A stretch of 64,000 bases of DNA, from positions 1 through 64,000 of the forward strand of contig NZ_JAHCST010000029.1 in assembly GCF_018476525.1 (NCBI RefSeq), in the 5' to 3' direction. The stretch's first letter is position 1. Each line of letters opens with the position of its first letter. A model generated the notes under the pieces. That model did no database searches and was not told where the DNA came from. It was given only the letters and a program-made list of their open reading frames with translations. Both the position numbers and the translations under genes were made by a program. This DNA comes from Acrocarpospora catenulata. GTDB taxonomy: Bacteria > Actinomycetota > Actinomycetes > Streptosporangiales > Streptosporangiaceae. Positions 36,352 through 44,457 of the stretch are shown here, piece by piece.

Positions 36352-36363
36352 TGGTCTGGACCA
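36352..36363. promoter_or_regulatory. DasR-type operator before ptsH
   Basis: TGGTCTGGACCA has perfect TGGTC/GACCA arms with the 2-bp centre of the dre consensus. It lies 22 bp before the HPr start and 16 bp after an unusually AT-rich stretch (TGTATAAGTAAATACG). This suggests ptsH-ptsI has its own DasR-controlled promoter. Confidence 0.7.
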
Positions 36364-36385
36364 GCCACCCAGAGGGGAGTGCGCC

Positions 36386-36649
36386 GTGGCCGAACGCAAG
36401 GTCACCGTCGAGTCCGAGGTGGGCCTGCACGCCCGCCCCGCCGCGACGTTCGTACAGACCGCGACCCGGGCGCCGGTCGACGTCACGGTGCGGAAGGTGG
36501 GCGGGGACGGGCGGGTGGCGAGCGCCAGGAGCATCCTGTCGGTGCTCGCGCTGGACGTCCGGTACGGCGACACGATCGTGATCAGCGCCGAGGGGGACGG
36601 GGCGGAAGCGGTCCTGGACCAGCTCGTCGAGATCGTCTCGGTGCCCTGA
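36386..36649 (+). CDS. ptsH: Phosphocarrier protein HPr
   Basis: This 87-aa protein carries the active His 15 in VGLHARPAATFVQ and the regulatory-type Ser near 49 in ARSILSVLAL. It shuttles phosphate from enzyme I to EIIA. GTG at 36386 follows GAGGGGAG. The dre site directly upstream indicates control by the DasR-like regulator. It is one base from ptsI. Confidence 0.95.
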   Translation: MAERKVTVESEVGLHARPAATFVQTATRAPVDVTVRKVGGDGRVASARSILSVLALDVRYGDTIVISAEGDGAEAVLDQLVEIVSVP

Positions 36650-36650
36650 C

Positions 36651-38336
36651 ATGGGCGCCGTGCTGCGCGGCTCAGGCGTGAGCCCCGGCGCCGGGTACGG
36701 CCCGGTGTACCTGCTGGCCGGGGCCATCCCCGAACCGCCCGCCGGACAGCGGCACGACGGGGACGCGGTGGCCGAGAAGAAGCGGGCCACCGCCGCGCTG
36801 GCCCGGGTGGCCGACGACCTGGAGGCGCGCGGCGAACGCGCCGGGGGCACCGCCCGGGACGTGCTCTCCGCGCAGGCCATGATGGCCCGCGACCCCGGCC
36901 TGGAGGTCGGGGTGGCGGAACTGGTCGACACGGGCACGGCCGGGCCGCGCGCGGTGTTCGAGGCGTTCGGCCGGTACCGGGAGCTGCTGGCCGCCGTCGG
37001 GGGGTACCTGGCGGAGCGGGTGGCCGACCTGGACGACATCCGGGACCGGACCATCGCGGTGCTCACCGGGCTGCCGATGCCCGGGGTGCCGGAACACGCG
37101 GCGGAGCCGTACGTGCTGGTGGCGCGGGATCTGGCGCCCGCCGACACGGCCGTGCTTAACCGGGACCTGGTGGCCGCGTTCGTCACCGAGGAGGGCGGGC
37201 CGACCAGCCACACCGCGATCCTGGCCCGGGCGATGGGGGTGCCCGCGGTGGTCGGGTGCGCCGGGGCGACCGGGCTGGTGGCCGGTGACCGGGTGCTGGT
37301 GGACGGGGCCGCCGGCACGGTCACCGTGGAGCCCGCGCGGGAGCGGGTGGACGCGGTGCTCGGCGCGGCGGCGGCCCGGCAGGCGGCGCTGACGGCCACG
37401 ACCGGGCCGGGGGCCACGGCGGACGGGTTCGCGGTGCCGCTGCTGGCCAACATCGGCGGGCCGCGCGACCTGGCGGCGGCGCTGGCGCACGGCGCGGAGG
37501 GGGTCGGGCTGTACCGCACCGAGTTCCTGTTCCTGGACCGGGCGGAGGCGCCGTCAGAGGTCGAGCAGGAGGCCGCCTACCGCGCGGTGTTCGAGGCGTT
37601 CCCCGGGGGCCGGGTGGTGGTGCGCACGCTGGACGCGGGGGCCGACAAGCCGCTGGCCTTCCTGCCGCCGCCGGGCGAGGAGCCCAATCCGGCGCTGGGC
37701 GAGCGGGGGCTCCGAATGTTCCGCAGATATCCGGACATGATGGCGAGCCAGTTGGGGGCGCTGGCCCGGGCCGTGACGGGCACCACCGCCTTGCCGTACG
37801 TGATGGCCCCCATGGTCGCCACCGTCGAGGAGGCGGCCTGGTTCGCCGAGGCGTGCCACCAGGCCGGGCTGGCCACCGCCGGGATCATGATCGAGGTGCC
37901 CTCGGCCGCGCTCCGGGCCCGCGACCTGGCCGCCGCCGTGGACTTCTTCTCCATCGGCACCAACGACCTCACCCAGTACACGCTGGCCGCCGACCGCCAG
38001 GTCAGTGCCGTCGCCGAGCTCCAGGACCCGTGGCATCCCGCGGTGCTCGACCTGATCGCGCTGGCCGCCGAGGGCGCGGCGGCGGCGGGCAAACCCTGCG
38101 GGGTCTGCGGCGAGGCGGCGGCCGACCCGGTGCTCGCCTGCGTGCTGACCGGGCTCGGGGTGACCTCGCTGTCGATGGGCGCTCCCGCGTTGCCCTGGGT
38201 CCGCGCGGCACTGGCGCGGCATACTGTGGAGCAGTGCCGTGCCGCCGCCGTCGCGGCCCGGGGCGCGACCACCGCGACCCAGGCCAAGGACGCGGCCCGC
38301 GGCGCGCTGCCCGGCCTCGCCGAACTAGGCCTTTGA
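36651..38336 (+). CDS. ptsI: PTS enzyme I (phosphoenolpyruvate-protein phosphotransferase)
   Basis: This 561-aa enzyme takes phosphate from phosphoenolpyruvate and gives it to HPr. The phosphohistidine is His 187 in GGPTSHTAILARAMGVPAV. The C-terminal barrel shows GVGLYRTEFLFLDR, FFSIGTNDLTQY and the catalytic Cys region GKPCGVCGEAAADP. Length is normal. Its ATG lies one base after the HPr stop. With the genes from 32272 onward this completes an entire phosphotransferase system in one locus, which is unusual for actinomycetes, where components are often scattered. Confidence 0.96.
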   Translation: MGAVLRGSGVSPGAGYGPVYLLAGAIPEPPAGQRHDGDAVAEKKRATAALARVADDLEARGERAGGTARDVLSAQAMMARDPGLEVGVAELVDTGTAGPRAVFEAFGRYRELLAAVGGYLAERVADLDDIRDRTIAVLTGLPMPGVPEHAAEPYVLVARDLAPADTAVLNRDLVAAFVTEEGGPTSHTAILARAMGVPAVVGCAGATGLVAGDRVLVDGAAGTVTVEPARERVDAVLGAAAARQAALTATTGPGATADGFAVPLLANIGGPRDLAAALAHGAEGVGLYRTEFLFLDRAEAPSEVEQEAAYRAVFEAFPGGRVVVRTLDAGADKPLAFLPPPGEEPNPALGERGLRMFRRYPDMMASQLGALARAVTGTTALPYVMAPMVATVEEAAWFAEACHQAGLATAGIMIEVPSAALRARDLAAAVDFFSIGTNDLTQYTLAADRQVSAVAELQDPWHPAVLDLIALAAEGAAAAGKPCGVCGEAAADPVLACVLTGLGVTSLSMGAPALPWVRAALARHTVEQCRAAAVAARGATTATQAKDAARGALPGLAELGL

Positions 38337-38350
38337 GGCCCCTGAGACTC

Positions 38351-38399
38351 GCGTGCGGGTCCTCTTCCGGGTGATTCTCCTGGGAGAGGAGCCGCACGC
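38351..38399 (+). terminator. Terminator hairpin after ptsI
   Basis: The 15-base arms 38351-38365 and 38385-38399 (GCGTGCGGGTCCTCT against AGAGGAGCCGCACGC) pair at 14 of 15 positions around a 19-nt loop. It lies 15 bp after the ptsI stop and before the hexosaminidase gene. Confidence 0.75.
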
Positions 38400-38424
38400 A
38401 CCATCACGGAGGGGCCTGGAAGGC

Positions 38425-38430
38425 TACGGT
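38425..38430 (+). promoter_or_regulatory. -10 box before the hexosaminidase gene
   Basis: TACGGT lies 6 bp before the ATG at 38437, with no ribosome site, fitting a leaderless transcript. It follows the ptsI terminator, so this gene probably has its own promoter. Confidence 0.4.
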
Positions 38431-38436
38431 GATGGG

Positions 38437-39723
38437 ATGCTCGGGCACCGAAGGGCCGCTTCCGTAGGCGCATTGCTTGCCGTGGCGGCCTGCTCCACCC
38501 CCTCGGCGATGACGCCGACCGCCGCTCCACCGGCCACGCCGTCCGCCGCGCCGTCCACCGCCGTGGTCCAGGCCACCGCCGCCGCGGACCCCCTGACCGG
38601 GATGAGCCTGCGCGAGAAGGTCGGCCAGCTCTTCATGCCCGTCCTGTACGGCTCCCGCGTCGACACCGCCCACCAGGAGAACCAGGCCAGGTACGGCGTC
38701 GCCACCCCCGCCCAGGTGATCAAGAAGTACCAGCTGGGCGGCATGATCCTCTTCCCGGGCACCGGCAACATCGTCGACGCCCGCCAGCTGGCCCGGCTGA
38801 CCGCGGGGCTGCGCGCCGCCTCCCCGAAGACGCCGCTGCTGATCGGCGTGGACCAGGAGAACGGCCTGGTCTCCCGGCTCGGCGACGTGATCACCAAGCT
38901 GCCGGGCGCCAAGACCATCGGCGACACCGGCGACCCGGACAAAGCCCGCATCGTGGCCCGGGCGACCGGCGAGGAACTGCGCGCCCTCGGCATCTCGCTG
39001 GACTTCGCGCCGGTCGCGGACGTGAACGTGAACCCGCGCAACCCGGTGATCGGCCCGCGCGCGTACGGCGCCAGGCCCAAACTGGTGGCCGACATGGTGA
39101 GCGCCGCCGTCAAGGGCTTCCACCAGAGCGGGATCGCCGCCACCGCCAAGCACTTCCCCGGCCACGGCGACACCGCCACCGACAGCCACACCGCGCTGCC
39201 GGTCATCCACCACACCCGGGCGCAGTGGGAGCGTCTGGACGCGCCCCCCTTCCGGGCCGCCATCAAGAGCGGCGTGGACGCGATCATGAGCGCCCACATC
39301 GTGATGCCCAAACTCGACTCCTCCGGCGACCCCGCCACCCTCTCCCGGAAGGTGCTCACCGGCCTGCTCCGCGAGGAACTCGGCTTCAAGGGCGTGATCA
39401 TCACCGACGCGCTCAACATGGACGGCGTGCGGAAGAAGTACGGCGACGGCGAGGTGGCCGTGCGGGCCGTGCTGGCCGGGGCCGACATCCTGCTGATGCC
39501 ACCCGACTTCCCGAAGGCGTACCAGGCGGTGGTGGACGCGGTGGAGTCCGGGCGCATCTCCGCCAGCCGGCTGAACCAGTCGGTCCGCCGCATCCTGGCC
39601 ATGAAGACCAAACGCGGCCTGTACGCCAAGGACTTCTTCCCCGACCCCAGCAAGGCCGCCACCCTGGTCAGAACTCCCGAACACGCCAAAGTCGCCCGCG
39701 CGGTGACCGCCGACACGGGGTGA
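38437..39723 (+). CDS. Lipoprotein beta-N-acetylhexosaminidase, glycoside hydrolase family 3 (NagZ-like)
   Basis: This 428-aa exoenzyme has a lipobox ending ALLAVAAC (Cys near residue 19) and a Thr/Pro/Ala-rich linker. A family 3 barrel follows with LFMPVLYG, the nucleotide-independent substrate motif LLIGVDQENGLVSRL and the catalytic loop KHFPGHGDTATDSH. The last of these carries the His/Asp pair of NagZ-type enzymes. It would release N-acetylglucosamine from cell-wall or chitin fragments outside the membrane, feeding the PTS encoded just upstream. I chose ATG at 38437 because the earlier ATG at 38353 lies inside the ptsI terminator hairpin. Confidence 0.88.
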   Translation: MLGHRRAASVGALLAVAACSTPSAMTPTAAPPATPSAAPSTAVVQATAAADPLTGMSLREKVGQLFMPVLYGSRVDTAHQENQARYGVATPAQVIKKYQLGGMILFPGTGNIVDARQLARLTAGLRAASPKTPLLIGVDQENGLVSRLGDVITKLPGAKTIGDTGDPDKARIVARATGEELRALGISLDFAPVADVNVNPRNPVIGPRAYGARPKLVADMVSAAVKGFHQSGIAATAKHFPGHGDTATDSHTALPVIHHTRAQWERLDAPPFRAAIKSGVDAIMSAHIVMPKLDSSGDPATLSRKVLTGLLREELGFKGVIITDALNMDGVRKKYGDGEVAVRAVLAGADILLMPPDFPKAYQAVVDAVESGRISASRLNQSVRRILAMKTKRGLYAKDFFPDPSKAATLVRTPEHAKVARAVTADTG

Positions 39724-39725
39724 CC

Positions 39726-39731
39726 TACGCT
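39726..39731 (+). promoter_or_regulatory. -10 box of a leaderless HAD gene
   Basis: TACGCT is followed by exactly 7 bp and the GTG at 39739, overlapping the end of the hexosaminidase gene. GAGGACC between them is too close to serve well as a ribosome site. Confidence 0.4.
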
Positions 39732-39738
39732 GAGGACC

Positions 39739-40398
39739 GTGCTGAAGGGCGTGCTGATCGACTGGGCTGGGGTGCTCACCACCAGCATGGCCGACTCCAT
39801 CGAGGAGTGGCTGAAGGACGACCGCATCGACGCGGTCACCTACCGCGAGGTGATGCGGGATCTGATCCTGCACGCCTACGAGGGTGTCCGCGACGGCGAG
39901 AACACCATCCACGCGCTGGAACGCGGCGAGATCACGGCGGCCGTCTTCGAAGAGGAGCTGGCCGCCCGGCTGGTCACGCTGGACGGCGGCAGGCCGATCG
40001 CCGACGGGCTGCTGACCCGGATGTTCGCCCGGTTCCGCCCGGTCGAGACGATGTACGAGATGCTCCGCCGGGCCCGCGCCGCCGGGCTCACCACCTGTCT
40101 GCTCTCCAACTCCTGGGGCAACCACTACCCGCGCCAGGGCTGGGACGAGATCTTCGACCATGTGGTGATCTCCGGCGAGGTGGGCATGCGCAAGCCCGAG
40201 CCGCGCATCTTCGCGCACGCGCTCGGCCTGGTCGCGCTCGCCCCCGAGCAGTGCGTGTTCATCGACGACATCGAGGCCAACGTCACGGCCGCCCGGAGCC
40301 TGGGCATCGCCGGGCTGCACCACACCCACGCCGACGCCACCATCACCGAGCTGGAACGCCTGCTGGGAACGCCGCTGCGACCGGGGTTCTCGCCGTAA
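39739..40398 (+). CDS. HAD superfamily protein with DxAGV motif I
   Basis: This 219-aa protein is a haloacid-dehalogenase-fold hydrolase. Motif I is LIDWAGVLTTS. The nucleophile Asp (about residue 8) is present but the usual second Asp, the general acid, is Ala. Motif II is CLLSNSWG, motif III MRKPEPRIF, and motif IV FIDDIEANVTAARSLG. The Asp-to-Ala/Gly pattern recalls DxGG-type HAD proteins, including N-domains of epoxide hydrolases. Substrate is unknown. It is the first of three HAD-like genes within 2.7 kb. Confidence 0.85.
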   Translation: MLKGVLIDWAGVLTTSMADSIEEWLKDDRIDAVTYREVMRDLILHAYEGVRDGENTIHALERGEITAAVFEEELAARLVTLDGGRPIADGLLTRMFARFRPVETMYEMLRRARAAGLTTCLLSNSWGNHYPRQGWDEIFDHVVISGEVGMRKPEPRIFAHALGLVALAPEQCVFIDDIEANVTAARSLGIAGLHHTHADATITELERLLGTPLRPGFSP

Positions 40399-40462
40399 CC
40401 CCTGTGGTGCTGGCACACTCGTGAGGCGATCAGGCCTTCCGAGCACTCACTTTGGGGATCCC

Positions 40463-40981
40463 ATGCGTGTCTACCTGCCGAGCACGCTGCCGGCCCTGGC
40501 CAGGGCGGTGGCGACGGGGGAGCTGGGCCCGGCCCCGCTGACCGGTTTCGCGGTGACGCCCGCGCTGGTCGAGTGGTACGCCTCGGGGGACACCGAGGAA
40601 CTGGAGTACGTGGCGCTGAGCGAGGCGGCCAAGGCCTCCCTGCGCATGCTCGCCGCCGACGTGGCCGACGGCGTCGCCGTCCCCGCCCGCCGGGTGGTGG
40701 TGGCCGCCGAGGTCCCGGACACGGCGGTGCTGGTCAGTCCCGACCTGGACGACCGGGGGCGGGTCCGGCTGCTGGCCTCGGTGCCGCTGGCCGACCTGGC
40801 CTCGGTGCACGTGGACGAAGCGGCCGCGGCCCTGGAGATCGCCGAGGCCGTCGCCGCGCTGCCGGCCGCCGACGCGGGCGACGACGACGCCCAGTTCACG
40901 GTGGACGGCGCGGACGGGCACGAACTGCTCTGGTACGCCACCCAGGAGATCCCCGATCTGCTGGAAGAGCCGCCCGGCTAG
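40463..40981 (+). CDS. DUF6912 family protein
   Basis: This 172-aa cytoplasmic protein starts MRVYLPSTLPALARAVATGE, the hallmark of an actinobacterial family of unknown function. Later blocks are SEAAKASLRMLAADVADG and ELLWYATQEIPDLLE near the C-terminus. It is acidic with no membrane helix. It lies between two HAD genes, 65 bp after the first and 13 bp before the next, so co-expression is likely. No activity can be proposed from sequence. Confidence 0.8.
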   Translation: MRVYLPSTLPALARAVATGELGPAPLTGFAVTPALVEWYASGDTEELEYVALSEAAKASLRMLAADVADGVAVPARRVVVAAEVPDTAVLVSPDLDDRGRVRLLASVPLADLASVHVDEAAAALEIAEAVAALPAADAGDDDAQFTVDGADGHELLWYATQEIPDLLEEPPG

Positions 40982-40994
40982 ACTGTGCTGCGCT

Positions 40995-41627
40995 ATGACG
41001 CACATTGTTTGGGACTGGAACGGCACGCTCTTTCACGACACCGACGCCGTCGTGGACGCCACCAACGAGGTCTTCCGGCCGTACGGGCTGGGCCCTTTCG
41101 ACCTGGAGGGGTTCCGGGCGGTCTACACCCGGCCGATCTGGGTGGCCTACGAACGCATCATGGGCCGGCCGCTCAACGAGGGCGAGTGGGAGCACCTCGA
41201 CCACGGCTTCCACGAGCACTACCACCAGCTGATGCTCGCCTGCCAGCTGGCCCAGGGCGCCAGGGACAGCCTGCTGGCCTGGGAGCGGTCCGGGCGCACC
41301 CAGTCCCTGCTGTCGATGTGGCAACACGAACGGCTGGTTCCCAAGGTGGGCGAGTTCGGGATCGCCGGGCACTTCGCCAGGGTGGACGGGCTGCGCTCGG
41401 GCTCCGGCGGGCCGAAGGCCGAACACCTGGTGGCCCACCTGCGGGCGCTGGACCTGGATCCGGCCAACGTGGTGCTGATCGGCGACAGCGTGGACGACGC
41501 GCACGCGGCCAAGCACGTAGGGGCGCGGGCGATCCTCTACACGGGTGGCATGACCCGGCGGGCGGAACTGGAACAGGAAGGCGTTCCGGTGGTGGACTCG
41601 CTGGCCACGGCACTGGAGCACATCTAA
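40995..41627 (+). CDS. HAD superfamily hydrolase with DWNGT motif I
   Basis: This 210-aa protein resembles phosphoglycolate-phosphatase-like HAD hydrolases. Motif I is HIVWDWNGTLFHDT: the nucleophile Asp is kept, but the second Asp is Asn. A helical cap spans about residues 15-85. Motif III includes GPKAEHL and motif IV is LIGDSVDDAHAAKHVG. TAGACT lies 10 bp before the ATG, so the leader is very short. Substrate is unknown. Confidence 0.87.
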   Translation: MTHIVWDWNGTLFHDTDAVVDATNEVFRPYGLGPFDLEGFRAVYTRPIWVAYERIMGRPLNEGEWEHLDHGFHEHYHQLMLACQLAQGARDSLLAWERSGRTQSLLSMWQHERLVPKVGEFGIAGHFARVDGLRSGSGGPKAEHLVAHLRALDLDPANVVLIGDSVDDAHAAKHVGARAILYTGGMTRRAELEQEGVPVVDSLATALEHI

Positions 41628-41670
41628 TCAGGGCAAACCATCCGGCATCGGATGGGGCAACCTGGGGGCG

Positions 41671-42426
41671 ATGGCCGTACCCTGGGATTCCCCGCTCCCC
41701 CCGGAGGCCACGATTAACCGCCGCCTCGTTCTCTGGAACATCGACCTCACGCTGGTCGACGTCACCATCGTCACCCGTGACGCGTACGCCGACGCCTTCC
41801 GCATGGTCACCGGACGGCCGCTGGTCAAGCTGGCCGTCGCGATGGGGCGGCCGGACTCGGAGATCATCTTCGAGACCCTGGCCATCAACGGCATCCAGGT
41901 CGAGGACTACCACCTGCCCAGGTTCATCGACGCGCTCGCGGTGGCCTTCGCCGACAAGCGGCGGCGCCTGGACAAGGAGGGCAGGATGATGCCCGGCGCC
42001 AAGGACGCGCTGAAGGCGGTGTCCCGGCTGGACGGCGTGGTGCAGTCGGTGCTGACCGGGACGATCAAGACCAACGCCGTGCACAAACTGGCCGCCTTCG
42101 GCCTCACCAAGTGGGTGGACTTCGAGGTCGGCGGGTACGGCGAGGAGGTCTACCCCAAGGCCACCCTGCTCCAGGTCGCCCAGGGCCGGACCAAGGAGAA
42201 GTACGGTCACCGTTTCGACATCGGCAACACCGTGCTGATCGGCGACTCCACCCGCGACGTGCAGGCCGCCAAGATCGCCGGAGCCGCCATGATCGCGGTC
42301 GCCTCCGGCCGCTCCCGGGAGAGCGAGCTCCTGGAGGCCGGGGCCGACATCGTGCTCCCCGACCTGACCAACCCCTCCGAGGTGGTCGCCGCGGTGGCCC
42401 GCCTGACCACCCCAGCAAACCGCTGA
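41671..42426 (+). CDS. HAD-fold protein lacking the nucleophile Asp
   Basis: This 251-aa protein has the full HAD fold: cap domain (RDAYADAFRMVTGRPLVK), motif II SVLTGTIKTN, motif III region EVYPKATLLQ and motif IV LIGDSTRDVQAAKIAG. Motif I, however, reads VLWNIDLTLVD where DxD is expected, so the catalytic nucleophile Asp is Asn (codon AAC). The second Asp is kept. It may be inactive as a phosphatase, act as a binding protein, or use a different chemistry. The ATG at 41671 gives a 20-residue lead before motif I. Confidence 0.82.
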   Translation: MAVPWDSPLPPEATINRRLVLWNIDLTLVDVTIVTRDAYADAFRMVTGRPLVKLAVAMGRPDSEIIFETLAINGIQVEDYHLPRFIDALAVAFADKRRRLDKEGRMMPGAKDALKAVSRLDGVVQSVLTGTIKTNAVHKLAAFGLTKWVDFEVGGYGEEVYPKATLLQVAQGRTKEKYGHRFDIGNTVLIGDSTRDVQAAKIAGAAMIAVASGRSRESELLEAGADIVLPDLTNPSEVVAAVARLTTPANR

Positions 42427-42503
42427 TCTGTCCCGACCTGCGGCTTCGCGCTATCTTCGAGCCCGCTGTCCGGTGCAGGATGAGCAGGTTGAAGGATGGG
42501 GCC

Positions 42504-44396
42504 ATGCTTGAAGAAGGCGTTGCGGAAGGCGCCCCCCTCTGGGCGCCCACGGCGGAGACCGTGCAGGCTGCGAAGATCACGCGGTACCAGGAGTGGCTGG
42601 GCCGGACCGGCGACTACCACGAGCTGTGGCAGTGGTCGGTGGACGAGCCGGCCGAGTTCTGGACCTCCATCTGGGACTACTTCGAGGTGATCGGCTCCCG
42701 GGCGGACGGGCCGGTGCTCACCGGGTCGATGCCCGGGGCCGAGTGGTTCGCCGGTTCGACGCTCAACTACGCGGAGAACGCGCTGCGCGGCGACGCCGAC
42801 CGCCTCGCCGTGATCTTCCGCGACGAGACGGGCGAGCGGCGCACCTACACGGTGGGCGAGCTGCGCGCCGAGGTGGGCCGGGTGCAGGCCGGTCTGGTAC
42901 GGCTCGGCGTCGGCCCGGGCGACCGGGTGGCCGCCTATGTGCCCAACATCCCGGAGGCGCTGATCGCCTTCCTGGCCACCGCCGGTCTCGGCGCGATCTG
43001 GTCCTCCTGCTCGCCCGACTTCGGGGCCCCCAGTGTGATCGACCGGTTCACCCAGATCGAACCCAAGGTCCTGTTCGCGGTGGAGGGCTACCGCTACGGC
43101 GGCAAGTATTTCGACCGCCGGAACGTCGTGGCCGACATCGCCGCCCCGCTGAACGCCACCACCGTCTGGCTCGGCGGCCCCGGCTGGGAGGAACTGCGCG
43201 CCGAGTCCGCCGAGCCGGTCTTCGAACCGGTCCCGTTCGGGCATCCGCTCTGGATCCTGTACTCCTCCGGCACCACCGGCCTGCCCAAGCCGATCGTGCA
43301 CGGCCACGGCGGTGTGGTCCTCGAACACCTCAAGGCGCTCTCCTTCCACATGGACCTGGGCCCCGGCGAGGTGTTCTTCTGGTACACCACCACCGGCTGG
43401 ATGATGTGGAACTACCTGGTCGGCGGCCTGCTGGCGGGCGCCACCGTGGTGCTGTACGACGGCTCCGCCGCCCATCCCGGCACCGACGCGCTTTGGCGGG
43501 TGGCCGCCGAGGAGGGCGTCACCTACTTCGGCACCGGCGCGCCATACATCGTGGCCTCGATGAAGGCGGACGTGCGTCCGTCCGGCCTGGACCGGCTGCG
43601 CGGCATGGGGTCCACGGGGTCGCCGCTGCCGCCGGAGGGGTTCGCCTGGATCTACTCGACGGTCAAGCCGGACGTGCAGCTGGGCTCCTTCTCGGGGGGC
43701 ACCGACGTGTGCACGGGCTTCGTGGGGCCGGTGCCGACGCTGCCGATCCGGGCCGGGGTGATCACCTGCCGGTGCCTGGGGGCCAAGGTCGAGGCGTACG
43801 ACCCCGAGGGGCGGCCGGTGATCGACGAGGTCGGGGAGCTGGTGCTCACCCAGCCGATGCCGTCGATGCCGGTCATGTTCTGGAACGACCCGGACGGCAC
43901 CCGCTACCACGAGTCGTACTTCGCCGACTATCCGGGCATCTGGCGGCACGGGGACTGGATCAAGATCCTGCCCGACGGCGGCTGCGTGATCTACGGCAGG
44001 TCCGACTCCACCCTCAACCGGGGCGGCGTGCGGATGGGCACCAGCGAGTTCTACCGGGTGGTCGAACGCTTCGAGGAGGTGGCCGACAGCCTGGTCATCG
44101 ACACCGGGCAGCTCGGCCAGGAGGGGCGCCTGCTGCTCTATGTCACCATGGCCGAGGGCGCGAACCTGGAGGAGTCCCTCATCGCCCGGCTCCGCACCAC
44201 CCTGCGGAGCGAGCTGTCGCCCCGCCACGTGCCCGACGAGATCATCGAGGTCCCCGGCATCCCCCGCACCCTTTCCGGTAAAAAGCTGGAGGTCCCGGTG
44301 CGGAAGATCCTGCTCGGCGTACCGGTCGAGAAGGCGGCCAATCCGGACGCGATGGCCAATCCAGAGGTCCTCAGTCACTTCCGGGCGGCGCCCTAG
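42504..44396 (+). CDS. Acetoacetyl-CoA synthetase (acetoacetate-CoA ligase)
   Basis: This 630-aa ANL-family adenylating enzyme has P-loop motif LYSSGTTGLPKPIVHG and GTDVCTGFVGPVP. The A8 hinge region GRSDSTLNRGGVRMG is followed by the C-terminal catalytic Lys motif SGKKLEVPVRKIL. These, and the N-terminal YQEWLGRTGDYHELWQWSV, match acetoacetate-CoA ligases more closely than acetyl-CoA synthetases. It activates acetoacetate for lipid or ketone-body use. The ATG at 42504 is preceded by AAGGA with 7-bp spacing; an ATG at 42480 lacks a ribosome site. Confidence 0.9.
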   Translation: MLEEGVAEGAPLWAPTAETVQAAKITRYQEWLGRTGDYHELWQWSVDEPAEFWTSIWDYFEVIGSRADGPVLTGSMPGAEWFAGSTLNYAENALRGDADRLAVIFRDETGERRTYTVGELRAEVGRVQAGLVRLGVGPGDRVAAYVPNIPEALIAFLATAGLGAIWSSCSPDFGAPSVIDRFTQIEPKVLFAVEGYRYGGKYFDRRNVVADIAAPLNATTVWLGGPGWEELRAESAEPVFEPVPFGHPLWILYSSGTTGLPKPIVHGHGGVVLEHLKALSFHMDLGPGEVFFWYTTTGWMMWNYLVGGLLAGATVVLYDGSAAHPGTDALWRVAAEEGVTYFGTGAPYIVASMKADVRPSGLDRLRGMGSTGSPLPPEGFAWIYSTVKPDVQLGSFSGGTDVCTGFVGPVPTLPIRAGVITCRCLGAKVEAYDPEGRPVIDEVGELVLTQPMPSMPVMFWNDPDGTRYHESYFADYPGIWRHGDWIKILPDGGCVIYGRSDSTLNRGGVRMGTSEFYRVVERFEEVADSLVIDTGQLGQEGRLLLYVTMAEGANLEESLIARLRTTLRSELSPRHVPDEIIEVPGIPRTLSGKKLEVPVRKILLGVPVEKAANPDAMANPEVLSHFRAAP

Positions 44397-44457
44397 CCGG
44401 CGACCCGGGGGCGGGCGCACAATCCGGTGCGGGGCCCTCGCAACGGAGTGAGGTGTC

